Below, in pieces: positions 7,334 through 15,507 of a stretch of DNA of 25,388 nucleotides. This DNA is from WUQU01 sp038849025. GTDB taxonomy: Archaea > Thermoproteota > Bathyarchaeia > Bathyarchaeales > Bathycorpusculaceae. The DNA lies in contig JAWCNE010000022.1 of assembly GCA_038849025.1 (NCBI GenBank), forward strand, positions 1 through 25,388, written 5' to 3'. The notes beneath the pieces were generated by a model. The model saw only the letters and a program-made list of their open reading frames with translations. It did no database searches and was not told the origin of the DNA. Within the stretch, counting starts at the first letter, position 1. Every line of letters begins with the position of its first letter. The position numbers and the translations under genes were made by a program.

Positions 7334-7906
7334 ATGATTAAAAGAGTTAAGCTTGACACTAAGACAATAGCCCTTGGGGCCACATTTGCTGCGCTAACAA
7401 TAGTTCTCAACATTTCACCAGTAAAAATTCCAGCGCCATATGCGCCATACTTAATATATCAGATATGGGAGATACCGATAGTTGCCGCTTTCTTGCTATA
7501 CGGCCTCGCAGCCAGTATTCTTATAGCCATAATAAACACCCTTGTTTTACTTGCAGTATTTCCAGGCATGCTTATCACCGGCCCCATCTATAACTTCGCT
7601 GCAGTAATGAGTATGCTCTTCGGACTTGTTATGCCAAAGATTGGCAAGAGGAATCCTCAAAAATATAATGAGAAATCAGCAGTAGCCATGTTCACAACCT
7701 TTGGGATAATCTTTAGGGTGGTAATAATGACTTTTGTAAACTGGACTTTTCTAAGGTTTCCTCCGCCTGTAGGATTTGGGCTTCCAGAGGAGGCAGTTGT
7801 TGCCTCTCTTCCATTTATTGCTTTTTTCAACGCTACTTTAGCCTTTTACACAATTCCTATAGGTTATTTAATAGCTAAAGCTATAAAATCGCGAGTAAAA
7901 GTGTAA
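7334..7906 (+). CDS. ECF transporter S-component, RibU-like
   Basis: A small integral membrane protein (190 residues from the ATG at 7334) with about five or six hydrophobic segments. It starts with the typical S-component phrase TKTIALGATFAALTIVLN, then KIPAPYAPYLIYQIWEIP, which resembles the riboflavin transporter RibU (P-F-A-P-x-L-x-Y-D-x-x-D-I-P). The substrate is therefore probably a flavin-like vitamin, but this is not certain because the key RibU aspartates are replaced. The open frame continues upstream to a GTG at 7280. I prefer the ATG at 7334 because the TATA-like TTAAATAAT (7262-7270) would place initiation downstream of the GTG, and the added 18 residues are charged and not family-like. 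No EcfA/EcfT genes are nearby. It converges with mch, 23 bases away. Confidence 0.78.
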   Translation: MIKRVKLDTKTIALGATFAALTIVLNISPVKIPAPYAPYLIYQIWEIPIVAAFLLYGLAASILIAIINTLVLLAVFPGMLITGPIYNFAAVMSMLFGLVMPKIGKRNPQKYNEKSAVAMFTTFGIIFRVVIMTFVNWTFLRFPPPVGFGLPEEAVVASLPFIAFFNATLAFYTIPIGYLIAKAIKSRVKV

Positions 7907-7929
7907 AAACCCCATAAAGACCAGTTTGT

Positions 7930-8892
7930 TCAAAAACCTAAAGATTCCCTCAAAGTTTTGACGTTGACTTCTCCCGCTTTGAACACCTTGCCAGTTCTCA
8001 CATTGTTGATTATCAGCACGGCTGGAGCAAAAATATTTGGGTCAATTTTGTAGAAGTTATATTCCGCTGCCTTGAAAATTTCTAGGAAAGGTTTTCCATA
8101 ATCTTTTGAGGCTTTTGACGGCGCCTTTTCCACTATTTTAGCCAGTTCTTCGTCGTCTTCAAAATCCACACTATAGTAGCTTACTCCTCCGTAAAGAATT
8201 GCATCGTTAGTTCTAGCCATGGCTTTCACAAACTTTGGATGGGTTGGCGGTATGGGAGCGTATCCCCAAGCACTTAAAACTGCTTTAGGGTCGAGGCCCA
8301 CTTTCTGGAGTTTGTGAAGCCCTGTTTCAACTATTCGTCCTGCGACTTGCGTGGCTCCGGCGAGGCTGGCTGTGGGAGTTAGGATAAATGCCAAGTTTTC
8401 GCATGAGACGCCACATTCTTCAGCAACTCTTTTCATCAGTTTTTCAGGAGGCTGCTTGTCAGTTTCCAAAACAATAATTGCCTTGTTAAAGTTGTCTTTG
8501 TAGCCTATTTCTTCGTATATTTCCTTTGGTTTTAGGGATAGGGCTCTTGCGGGTCCTGAGCCTATTGCAGAATAATCTTCTCCTTTTATGTTCCAACCCG
8601 CAAACTGTGAGCCTAAAGTGGCTATAGCTGGATGGTCTGTATAAACAAATATGGATGGGAGCTCCACTTCATCGTATTTTCTGCTCGTTATTTCTGCTTT
8701 TCCCAAGCCACCCATGCAGATTTCAGTGATAATTCTGCCCACTTCAAATCCGCCTTTAGAATTTATTCCAGCATCAACAACTGTGGAGCCGCACTCTGCT
8801 TTTTCAACTCTTACGTCATAAAAATCTGAATTTCTGCAAAGTTCTTCCAGAAGCTTCCACGCCAACTGGTTTACGCTTAATCCATCTTTCAA
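7930..8892 (-). CDS. mch: Methenyltetrahydromethanopterin cyclohydrolase
   Basis: Mch interconverts N5-formyl-H4MPT and methenyl-H4MPT, the third step of the archaeal methyl branch from CO2. The 320-residue length and sequence fit the family: LSVNQLAWKLLEEL at the N-terminus, VVDAGINSKGGFEVGRIITEICMGGLG (about residues 34-60), TDHPAIATLGSQFAGW, AIGSGPARAL, CGVSCENLAFILTPTASLAG, and AWGYAPIPPTHPKFVKAMARTNDAILYGG. It is the last gene of the fwdDBAC-mch operon and starts 17 bases after fwdC. The start codon is TTG at 8892, with AAGGAG 11 bases upstream, overlapping the end of the intergenic gap; spacing is somewhat long. No rival function is likely. Confidence 0.96.
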   Translation of the reverse strand: MKDGLSVNQLAWKLLEELCRNSDFYDVRVEKAECGSTVVDAGINSKGGFEVGRIITEICMGGLGKAEITSRKYDEVELPSIFVYTDHPAIATLGSQFAGWNIKGEDYSAIGSGPARALSLKPKEIYEEIGYKDNFNKAIIVLETDKQPPEKLMKRVAEECGVSCENLAFILTPTASLAGATQVAGRIVETGLHKLQKVGLDPKAVLSAWGYAPIPPTHPKFVKAMARTNDAILYGGVSYYSVDFEDDEELAKIVEKAPSKASKDYGKPFLEIFKAAEYNFYKIDPNIFAPAVLIINNVRTGKVFKAGEVNVKTLRESLGF

Positions 8893-8909
8893 ATGGAAAA
8901 CTTCTCCTT

Positions 8910-9734
8910 TTAGAGAAGTTTTTCATAAGGGCTTAGTTGGGGGTTCTTCGCCTTAGCCACGTAAAGTTTTCCCCTTCCATTTTCCGTCAAATCTCCAAGG
9001 AAAAGGTAAAAGGGCATTTCAATAACTTCGCCTTCTTCAATTTTAACCTTCTTTTTGACACCTTCAAACGTGAAAGTGGGCAGAACAGACTCCATGAATC
9101 CGCCTATGGCAATGGTTCCATCCTTCATGCATGAGCCAGCTCTTCCTTCACAGTCGTTTTGCACATATATTATTCCATCATGCATCCTGAAACCTACAAA
9201 CTGGCCTGCATTTCCGTAAATTTTTATTAATCCCTTTTTCATCTGGGCTCCAGCATCCACTCCCACATTCCCGTGAACTATTATTTTTCCTCCACTCATG
9301 CCTTGAGCGCTTCCGCGATATGGAGCGCCCAAGTAGTCTCCGGCGTTCCCGTGAATTTCGATGATTCCTCCCTTCATCATAGAGCCAGCCCATCCACCGA
9401 CATTTCCATAAACGGTTATTTTTCCTCCCTTCATTTCCTCGCCCAAGTGCATGCCCACATCCCCTTTAACCACAATTTCGCCGCTTGTCATGCCATTGCC
9501 TATTTGTCTAACCCTGCTCACATCTCCATTTATCGTAACTATGAATTCTTTAGGGTTTTCTTCTGTTTTAACCTCTTCAACCTTAAATAGTTCTCCAAGC
9601 GTTTTCTCTTTGTTGCCCTCCCAAATTTTCAACCGCTCTATTTCTGCGACAGTTTTTCCTTGAAAAACGTCTGGATTTATGCAGTTGGCTATTACTGGAA
9701 ATCTAAAATTCTTTAAAGGGTATAGGTTTATCAT
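8910..9734 (-). CDS. fwdC: Formylmethanofuran dehydrogenase subunit C
   Basis: Structural beta-helix subunit of the tungsten/molybdenum formylmethanofuran dehydrogenase, which reduces CO2 and attaches it to methanofuran. About 274 residues. The middle of the protein is a run of GxGxG/glutamate-synthase-alpha-type repeats with the pattern GG-I-x-V-x-GN-x-G-x-x-x-G-x-x-M (for example GKITVYGNVGGWAGSMMKGG, then IEIHGNAGDYLGAPYRGS, then IIVHGNVGVDAGAQMKKG). This is the FwdC/GltB-C-terminal fold. ATG at 9734 overlaps the fwdA stop by one base (TGATG); an in-frame GTG lies one codon upstream. It sits between fwdA and mch in the operon. Confidence 0.95.
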   Translation of the reverse strand: MINLYPLKNFRFPVIANCINPDVFQGKTVAEIERLKIWEGNKEKTLGELFKVEEVKTEENPKEFIVTINGDVSRVRQIGNGMTSGEIVVKGDVGMHLGEEMKGGKITVYGNVGGWAGSMMKGGIIEIHGNAGDYLGAPYRGSAQGMSGGKIIVHGNVGVDAGAQMKKGLIKIYGNAGQFVGFRMHDGIIYVQNDCEGRAGSCMKDGTIAIGGFMESVLPTFTFEGVKKKVKIEEGEVIEMPFYLFLGDLTENGRGKLYVAKAKNPQLSPYEKLL

Positions 9735-11431
9735 CACACATCAGCCTTAACAGTTATGGGACAGGAAATTGCAAGATAATTTTCAGTCACTGGATAGTTT
9801 TCATATTCAACAGTCCAGTATTCCCGGAACCGCCTCTGCATTTCCTCATTAACTTCTATTTCGCAAGGCTCGCATATTTTCACATCTAGCCACATGGTGG
9901 ATCCTTCCATATGCTTCAAAACTTCGCCATTTTTAACGACCACTTCCCCGCCTTTAATGGTGTAAGCAGCGCGCTTGAAGGCTTCACTTATGGCTTCATA
10001 ATCCCTTGAAGGATCCATGGTTTCCGGGTTGAGACTGTAAATGGCTATGTCTGCGTCCGCTCCTATTCCTAAATGACCCTTATCTTTAAGCCCCAACGCT
10101 TTAGCTTGGCCAGCTCTAGTCACTATGGCTATTTCGTAGAAGCTTAACTCGCGGTCTATGGATGGGAGGAGGCTTCTGCTCCTTGCCTTTGGATTAAGCT
10201 TTTTAAGCGTTATCTCTCTGGCTTTTCTGCTCATAAGCCAAGCTACAATCATAGGATAAGCAATAAAAGGTCCAGCGTTAGGGTGATCGGTCGTCATTAA
10301 AATTTTCCATGGATCTTTAATTAGCATGGCTAATTCAAGGCCTATGGACCATTGGGTTGCGTGGACAGCGCTTTTGGGGCGGTAATGGAAGGGCACTATT
10401 CCAGAGCTTGTTTCCGTTTCCACATCGTGGTTTACCCATTTATTTCCGCTTAGCATGTAGAGCGTGTACTGGAAGGGGCCGTCAGCAGTCATAGTTGTAG
10501 TGTCTGTAAATATTACTTGTCCCATGTCTAGGGTTACGTGAGAATGGGTGTTGATGTATTTTGCTATTTCCTCTGCTCCAGATTCCAATGTTCTCCAGTC
10601 ATCTCCTTTAAAAGCGGAGAATTGACAATGTGTTATGTGCAGTACTGGCTTGTCACTGTCGGCTAAATCCTCAACGCATTTCATTGTTTCCAATGTGGTA
10701 ATGTAGTTTCCGGGGTGACCTAGGTTATTTGTATGAACGTGAATTGTGTGGGGCAAGTTTAGAAGCTTGTTTACCTTGCATAGGCCTCGGATAATTTCGC
10801 GGGGGGTTATCCCGAAATGGGGGACTTGGTCGTCTATGCTGCATACGTTGCGTCCAAAACCCCAAGCCTCAAGGCCGCCTGGGTTTACAATTTTTATGGC
10901 ATATCCCTTTGTCGCTTTTATCATCCAAGCTACATGCCGTGCGCATTCCTCAATTTTTCCATCCCTTAGATATTCAAGAACAAACCACCAATCGCCAATA
11001 AGAGGATAACTTGCCTTATCAATTATAGGAGTATCGCTTAGCTCTTCATGGGTATGTTTCGCTTCTAATGGAGGCATAGCTGGATCCATAACCGTTGTGT
11101 AACCCATTCTTGCGTAACGATAGCCCGTAGTAAAAGTGGATGGTATAGAATAGCCCACCCCAGACCTTGTTAGAGGCGTTTTTCTCTCAAAGTCTTTAAA
11201 GTGATCTTCTGGCCTAAGCAGTCTTCCAGAGTTCACTTTTCCACCTGCAATGTGACTGTGAATGTCAACCCCGCCTGGCATGACAACCATTCCTGACGCA
11301 TCAATTATCTTAGCCCTATGCTCATCGACCTTCTCAACGATTTTTCCATCTTTAACTGCAATGTCCATTTTTTCGCCATTAACCCCATTTATGGGATCGT
11401 AAACGAAGCCGTTCCTTATCAAAAGTTCCAT
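9734..11431 (-). CDS. fwdA: Formylmethanofuran dehydrogenase subunit A (amidohydrolase)
   Basis: FwdA is the binuclear-metal amidohydrolase half of the enzyme: it condenses formate delivered through an internal tunnel with methanofuran. The 565-residue protein shows the metal site in order: GVDIHSH (H58, H60), YAIKIVNPGG with K180 as the expected carboxylated lysine, HVHTNNLGHPGN (H231/H233), LHITHCQFSAF (H265/H268) and MTTDHPNAGPF with D382 as the catalytic Asp. An amidohydrolase composite beta domain (SLNPETMD, AAYTIKGGEVVVKNGEV) closes the protein. ATG at 11431 overlaps the fwdB stop by one base (TAATG). All key residues seem intact, so an active subunit is expected. Confidence 0.97.
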   Translation of the reverse strand: MELLIRNGFVYDPINGVNGEKMDIAVKDGKIVEKVDEHRAKIIDASGMVVMPGGVDIHSHIAGGKVNSGRLLRPEDHFKDFERKTPLTRSGVGYSIPSTFTTGYRYARMGYTTVMDPAMPPLEAKHTHEELSDTPIIDKASYPLIGDWWFVLEYLRDGKIEECARHVAWMIKATKGYAIKIVNPGGLEAWGFGRNVCSIDDQVPHFGITPREIIRGLCKVNKLLNLPHTIHVHTNNLGHPGNYITTLETMKCVEDLADSDKPVLHITHCQFSAFKGDDWRTLESGAEEIAKYINTHSHVTLDMGQVIFTDTTTMTADGPFQYTLYMLSGNKWVNHDVETETSSGIVPFHYRPKSAVHATQWSIGLELAMLIKDPWKILMTTDHPNAGPFIAYPMIVAWLMSRKAREITLKKLNPKARSRSLLPSIDRELSFYEIAIVTRAGQAKALGLKDKGHLGIGADADIAIYSLNPETMDPSRDYEAISEAFKRAAYTIKGGEVVVKNGEVLKHMEGSTMWLDVKICEPCEIEVNEEMQRRFREYWTVEYENYPVTENYLAISCPITVKADV

Positions 11432-12882
11432 TATGACGCCTCCTGCTTCTTCTTTAAACTTCGAACTCTTGAGAGGATTCTCCTCAAGATTTCTTCATCT
11501 GAAAGCAAGCCTCTCGGAGGGTCTACAACTTTTTTCAAAGGAATTGGCACATGGTCCATGCGGTAGGCAGTTCCCTCCACTTCGATGCCTACAAATGCTG
11601 ATGGAATAACAACATCAGCCACTTGCGAAGTCACGTTCATGTGGGGGTCAATCACTATTAAGGGGTTTTCAACGAGGTGTTCAGCTGCCTTCCTTGGGAA
11701 GTTTGAAATAGGATCCGAAGCCACTATGAGAGAAGCGTCTGACTCCTTTCGGAGGAGAACATCCACCACGGAGGTTTCGCCTGGATTATATCTTGGATAG
11801 CCTAGGGAAAAGTCCACTGCATAAGGGTAGCCTGTCTGCCAAGTGAAAACCATGTTAGCGCCTGTAACATTGAAGTGCCCTCTCATGGGCATTATGACAA
11901 ATTTTGTTTTCATGTTTAAGTCGCGCACCAAAGAAAGTGCAGCGTCAATGTTTTTTAGCTTTCCACTGCTCATGGTTAGTCCAAGCCCAAAGAAGAGCGC
12001 ACCGAAATCGCAGTTAACCATTGCGTCGGCAACTTCCTCTAAATATTCCACGGGAACGCCGGCAACTTTATCAACTTCGAGCTCTTGGTCGCGAATTAGA
12101 GCCCTAAAGGCTTGGAGCAGTTCATAGTCCTTGTTAGGTTCAACTTGAATGAAATAGTCAGCTATATCAGCGGATCTTGTCCTTCTAACGTCAATAACTA
12201 TTAGTTTTCGTCCCTCTTTAAGAATTGAAGGATAGGGCTTCTTTTCAAAATATGAGGGAACAGCTGGTTCCTTCTTAAGCAATGCTCGTTTAAAGGCGCT
12301 TTTAACCTTTTTAAGCCCTATCAACGCCCTAGTTTTTGATATATAGCCTCGCCAAGCGCTTTTCTCGAATCTTCCCTCGGAGAAAGTTGTGTATCTTTCC
12401 ATATGCCTCGGGTGAGAGCTCCATGGGTTGCTTCCCCAATAGATTATGAGGTCAGCCCTATGCCTAATCTGCCCAAGAGTACATGATGAAATCCCCACCT
12501 CTTGAATGCTTAATTGGGATGGGCCATGGCAGACAACTGAGGTATTATCGATTACGCCTCCAACCTCTTCTGCTAATTCGATGCCTACTCCTATGGCTTC
12601 ACAGCTTGTGTTACTCCAGCCATACAATATTGGATAGTTTGCTTCTGCAAGGATTTGAGCAGCCTTCTCTATGGCCTCTTTGAGGGGTACTCTCACAAGC
12701 TCTCCATTCTTTCTTATCATCGGCCTTAACACTCTGTGCTCGCAGCAGTAGCCCAAAAACTTGGCTTCGCTCAGGGCGCAACCGTTCTTAACCTTAACCA
12801 CTCTTCCATTATCTATGGTTAACTCTATGTCATCGCATAGACAGCCGCAGACCGGACATGTTACAGCCTTGACAACTTGCAT
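11431..12882 (-). CDS. fwdB: Formylmethanofuran dehydrogenase subunit B (Mo/W catalytic subunit)
   Basis: Catalytic FDH-like subunit that reduces CO2 to formate at a bis-pyranopterin Mo/W site. The N-terminal CPVCGCLC (C9, C12, C16) plus C35 form the expected 4Fe-4S site. The metal-ligand Cys is C118 in VVCHGPS, encoded as Cys and not as selenocysteine; C118 has the same number as in the methanogen enzyme. Further blocks: PILYGWSNTSCEA, LIIYWGSNPWSSHPRHMERY, MPMRGHFNVTGANMVFTWQTGYP and GEPRYNPGET-type YNPGETSV. At 483 residues it is about 50 longer than methanogen homologues as I recall them; the surplus is a Lys/Arg-rich insertion around residues 172-222. The start is one base after the fwdD stop. 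No FwdF/G polyferredoxin genes follow. Confidence 0.96.
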   Translation of the reverse strand: MQVVKAVTCPVCGCLCDDIELTIDNGRVVKVKNGCALSEAKFLGYCCEHRVLRPMIRKNGELVRVPLKEAIEKAAQILAEANYPILYGWSNTSCEAIGVGIELAEEVGGVIDNTSVVCHGPSQLSIQEVGISSCTLGQIRHRADLIIYWGSNPWSSHPRHMERYTTFSEGRFEKSAWRGYISKTRALIGLKKVKSAFKRALLKKEPAVPSYFEKKPYPSILKEGRKLIVIDVRRTRSADIADYFIQVEPNKDYELLQAFRALIRDQELEVDKVAGVPVEYLEEVADAMVNCDFGALFFGLGLTMSSGKLKNIDAALSLVRDLNMKTKFVIMPMRGHFNVTGANMVFTWQTGYPYAVDFSLGYPRYNPGETSVVDVLLRKESDASLIVASDPISNFPRKAAEHLVENPLIVIDPHMNVTSQVADVVIPSAFVGIEVEGTAYRMDHVPIPLKKVVDPPRGLLSDEEILRRILSRVRSLKKKQEAS

Positions 12883-12883
12883 A

Positions 12884-13291
12884 CTAATTCTTCCTAAACT
12901 GTTCTTTAAGAAGCTTCTTTAAGCTTAATATAGGCTTGTCAGGAGCAGGTTCAACTTCTGCTGGAATACCTTTAAAAGAGGGCATCCCAATGCTGTGGGT
13001 TTCCGGATCAATAACAACATTTGCCCACGGACCATAAGGAATAAAGACTATTCCAGCATGGGGAGTCCTAATGGATTTTACTGCCTTAACAACCACAGAG
13101 CCGAACTCTGTTGAAACAAGGACATTGGTTTTGTCTTTTATTCCAAGTTTCTTCATGTCTTCAGGATCCATGTAGCAAACTGAAACGCTTTCCACATATT
13201 CCTCTGAGGATTTGCCGTGCTCCTTTCCTACGCCTTGCTCTATTGTACGCCCTGTGACTAGCGTGACTTTAAGCTTCGAAGGCTTTTCCAT
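12884..13291 (-). CDS. fwdD: Formylmethanofuran dehydrogenase subunit D (molybdopterin dinucleotide-binding)
   Basis: A 135-residue protein corresponding to the C-terminal molybdopterin-dinucleotide-binding domain of the FDH/DMSO reductase family, split off as FwdD. Typical features are VTLVTGRTIEQGVGKEHGK (residues 9-27), the MDPEDMKKLGI stretch in which the cofactor-binding barrel begins, and PHAGIVFIPYGPWANVVID. It is the first gene of the fwdDBAC-mch operon and begins at ATG 13291. The 112-base gap upstream, AT-rich and containing TTAATAA and TTAAAAT on this strand, should hold the operon promoter, but neither candidate has clear spacing. Confidence 0.94.
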   Translation of the reverse strand: MEKPSKLKVTLVTGRTIEQGVGKEHGKSSEEYVESVSVCYMDPEDMKKLGIKDKTNVLVSTEFGSVVVKAVKSIRTPHAGIVFIPYGPWANVVIDPETHSIGMPSFKGIPAEVEPAPDKPILSLKKLLKEQFRKN

Positions 13292-13403
13292 TAGTTAAAC
13301 CTCAGATCTTCACTTCCAAGCTGAATTTTGTACGTTATTAACACGTATCTTGAAAGCTTGTAACATTTTAACCTTACTAATCACCCTGCCTAGAAATGCA
13401 CGG

Positions 13404-14369
13404 TCAAGGCCTAAATCCGCTTAGGATTTTTAGCGCCAATGCAGCTGCAATTATGTCGGCAGTTGTTCCAGGATTTAAGAGGCTGTCTGACTTCCTGAGC
13501 ATGGAATCGAATTCGCGGAGTTTCTCCTTGCCCATGGAAGTGGTTAGGCCTCCAAGCTTCATGACTTCCTCAGCCATAAACGAGACTTCACGGGCTTTTC
13601 CTATGCCCACTTTCCGCGCTATAAATGTGTCTGGATGTTTTGCCAAAACTTTCAAGAACGTATGGATTATGGCCACTGTTAGATTTCCATCCTTCTCGAT
13701 TTCCTCCATCAAAGTTGGATAAGCAAAATCAAAGGTTACCGGATAGTTGTTCACCCATTCAGAACAAACTAGGTCATAGCTTGAGGCTATTTGGAAAACC
13801 TTGTATAGAGAAACCTTCTCCTTAACTATGCGGTTTATCGAGTCTGGATTGTTTACGTCGAGGTCTGGAGCTTTCCCAAGCCCGCTTGGATTAGCAATTT
13901 TTATGGCTTCATAAACTGCGACAGCATCTTCGGGAGTTGTGGATTCCACAACAAATTTCAATTTTCGCCTAAGCTCTGAAAGCTCAAAGGAATAATCATC
14001 CCTCATGGAAGTCATTCCCGCAGCAACCGCAATTGGCGCGAAAAGGATTATAGTGCCAAGCAAAGTGTTGCCACCGCCTTGCCACGCCTTAATATCCGCA
14101 ACACAATCCCTAATAATGCGCCCAAGACCCACATCGGCAACGGCAATTTCCCCTTTTGAAACAGATATCCCCCGTTCGGCGGCAAACATAAAATGAGGCA
14201 CCGCAGCAACAGCTGAAGCAAGAAAATGTGCATGATTTGTGCCTTCAAAACCCACAACCAGGTTTACGTTACCAGGCTTGTCAGCACTTACCTCCAAAAG
14301 AATAGCTAATTCTAAGCATTGGGCTATATGTGTAGCCTTGTCAAAGGAAAGGAATTTCAACCCTTGCAC
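13404..14369 (-). CDS. CitG/MdcB-like triphosphoribosyl-dephospho-CoA synthase family protein
   Basis: A 321-residue protein of the CitG family, whose bacterial members make the triphosphoribosyl-dephospho-CoA precursor of citrate lyase. Visible hallmarks are LLEVSADKPGNVN (residues 25-37), IKAWQGGGNTLLGTIILFAPIAVAAG (about 93-118), IANPSGLGKAPDLDV and, at the C-terminus, LNPGTTADIIAAALAL. No citrate or malonate lyase gene is present, so the bacterial role is unlikely here. Its place between the fwd operon and the Mer-like genes suggests a role in C1-cofactor synthesis; I recall CitG homologues near H4MPT genes in methylotrophs. The start is GTG 14369 or TTG 14360; the latter is six bases after GGTG and about 27 bases from a TTTTAAAT box. 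Confidence 0.85.
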   Translation of the reverse strand: MQGLKFLSFDKATHIAQCLELAILLEVSADKPGNVNLVVGFEGTNHAHFLASAVAAVPHFMFAAERGISVSKGEIAVADVGLGRIIRDCVADIKAWQGGGNTLLGTIILFAPIAVAAGMTSMRDDYSFELSELRRKLKFVVESTTPEDAVAVYEAIKIANPSGLGKAPDLDVNNPDSINRIVKEKVSLYKVFQIASSYDLVCSEWVNNYPVTFDFAYPTLMEEIEKDGNLTVAIIHTFLKVLAKHPDTFIARKVGIGKAREVSFMAEEVMKLGGLTTSMGKEKLREFDSMLRKSDSLLNPGTTADIIAAALALKILSGFRP

Positions 14370-14537
14370 CTTTCTTCGTAGATTTAAAATTAGAATTGAA
14401 AGACTTATTAATGTTGTGTAAAAAATTACATAGGACTGAAAGAAAAAACATTAAGATAAAAATAGACGAAAAGGCGCCCAAAAGATTAAAAATGCTCCCC
14501 AAGCTCTTTTTATCACGTTTTTAGGACTTGTGAAAAC

Positions 14538-15506
14538 ATGAAAAAAATCTTACTAGATGTTGGAATTACTAGTGTTTTTCCATGGGAGAGTTTTGTCGAA
14601 ATTTTAAAGACAGCTGATAACGGTGCCTTTAACACGTTATGGATTGGTGAAGACATTGATAGTTCAAGGGATGTTTTTGTTCAAGCTTTATTTGCCCTAT
14701 TAAAGACTCATTTAAACGTAGGCATTGGAATAACCAGTATTTACTTTCAAAAATTGGTGAATATCGCAAGGGCAGCCGCAAGCCTAAGCGAAGTTGGTTT
14801 AGACCGTTTTAGGCTTGGGATAGGTGTTGGAAGTCTTAAAATTCTCTCTGAAATGGGCATCTCCATTGAAAAGCCCTTTTCTGCAATGAGGGAAGCTGCC
14901 CTTCTGTTTAGGAAGATATGGAGTGAAGAAAGAATAACATTTTCTGGTTCCCGCTTCGCTTTTGACGACTATATTCCCCATTACAAGCCATTTTCAAAAA
15001 TTCCTTTGTATTTTGGCGTTAGAGGACAAAAAATGCTTGAACTTGCAGGCGAAATAGCTGATGGCGTCATAATAAGCGGCCCGAAAACCTACATACCAAA
15101 GGCTATAAAGTTTTTTAAATCCAAATCGGGAAACGTTGACAAAAGAATTGTTGTATGGCTTCCAACACTTCTGGTAGAAGGTAAGCGAGACTTAGATTTT
15201 GCCAAGGAAATCGTGGCGGTTATTTTGGCTGACACGCCTCAGCAAGTGATTCGCCTTTCCAAAATTGACCCAGAGGCAGCTCAGGCTATTCGCCAATTCT
15301 ACAGTCAAGACGACATGAAAAACGCTATAGAGCTCATAAGTGACGAAATTATGGATGAGATGCTTTTTTACGGTAATGCCCAAGAAATTTGTGAGGCTTT
15401 TGCATCCTTGGAAAGTCAAGGTGTCCATGAAGTTGTGTTTGGCCCACCTTTCGGCCGCAACTTGAAGTCTGCTATAAGGGAAATTTCAAAGATATGGGGG
15501 AAATGA
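14538..15506 (+). CDS. Mer-like F420-dependent LLM-family protein (copy 1)
   Basis: A 322-residue member of the bacterial-luciferase-like (LLM) TIM-barrel family, close in layout to F420-dependent methylene-H4MPT reductase (Mer). Seen: NTLWIGEDIDSSRDVF (about residues 34-49), the GIGITSIYFQKLVNIARAAA block matching the Mer segment with the cis-peptide bulge, RFRLGIGVGSLKILSEMGI, IPLYFGVRGQKMLELAGEIADGVII, and a C-terminus (EVVFGPPFGRNLKSAI) like that of Mer. It would reduce methylene-H4MPT to methyl-H4MPT using F420H2 if it is a true Mer. The sequence has diverged enough that another F420 reaction is possible. ATG 14538 follows a CTTTTTATC box by about 28 bases. Its stop is one base before the next gene. 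Confidence 0.78.
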   Translation: MKKILLDVGITSVFPWESFVEILKTADNGAFNTLWIGEDIDSSRDVFVQALFALLKTHLNVGIGITSIYFQKLVNIARAAASLSEVGLDRFRLGIGVGSLKILSEMGISIEKPFSAMREAALLFRKIWSEERITFSGSRFAFDDYIPHYKPFSKIPLYFGVRGQKMLELAGEIADGVIISGPKTYIPKAIKFFKSKSGNVDKRIVVWLPTLLVEGKRDLDFAKEIVAVILADTPQQVIRLSKIDPEAAQAIRQFYSQDDMKNAIELISDEIMDEMLFYGNAQEICEAFASLESQGVHEVVFGPPFGRNLKSAIREISKIWGK

Positions 15507-15507
15507 A

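Noticed and set aside
12430..12432. Ser codon (AGC) in FwdB where the YWGxNP motif usually has Cys, suspected as loss of the metal ligand
   Set aside because: The Mo/W ligand is the Cys of the CHGPS motif (C118), which is present; the YWGxNP position is not the metal ligand, so the change is a minor substitution.
14538..15506. Firm annotation as methylenetetrahydromethanopterin reductase (mer)
   Set aside because: The layout is Mer-like but the sequence is diverged and a second LLM copy follows; substrate residues cannot be checked by eye.
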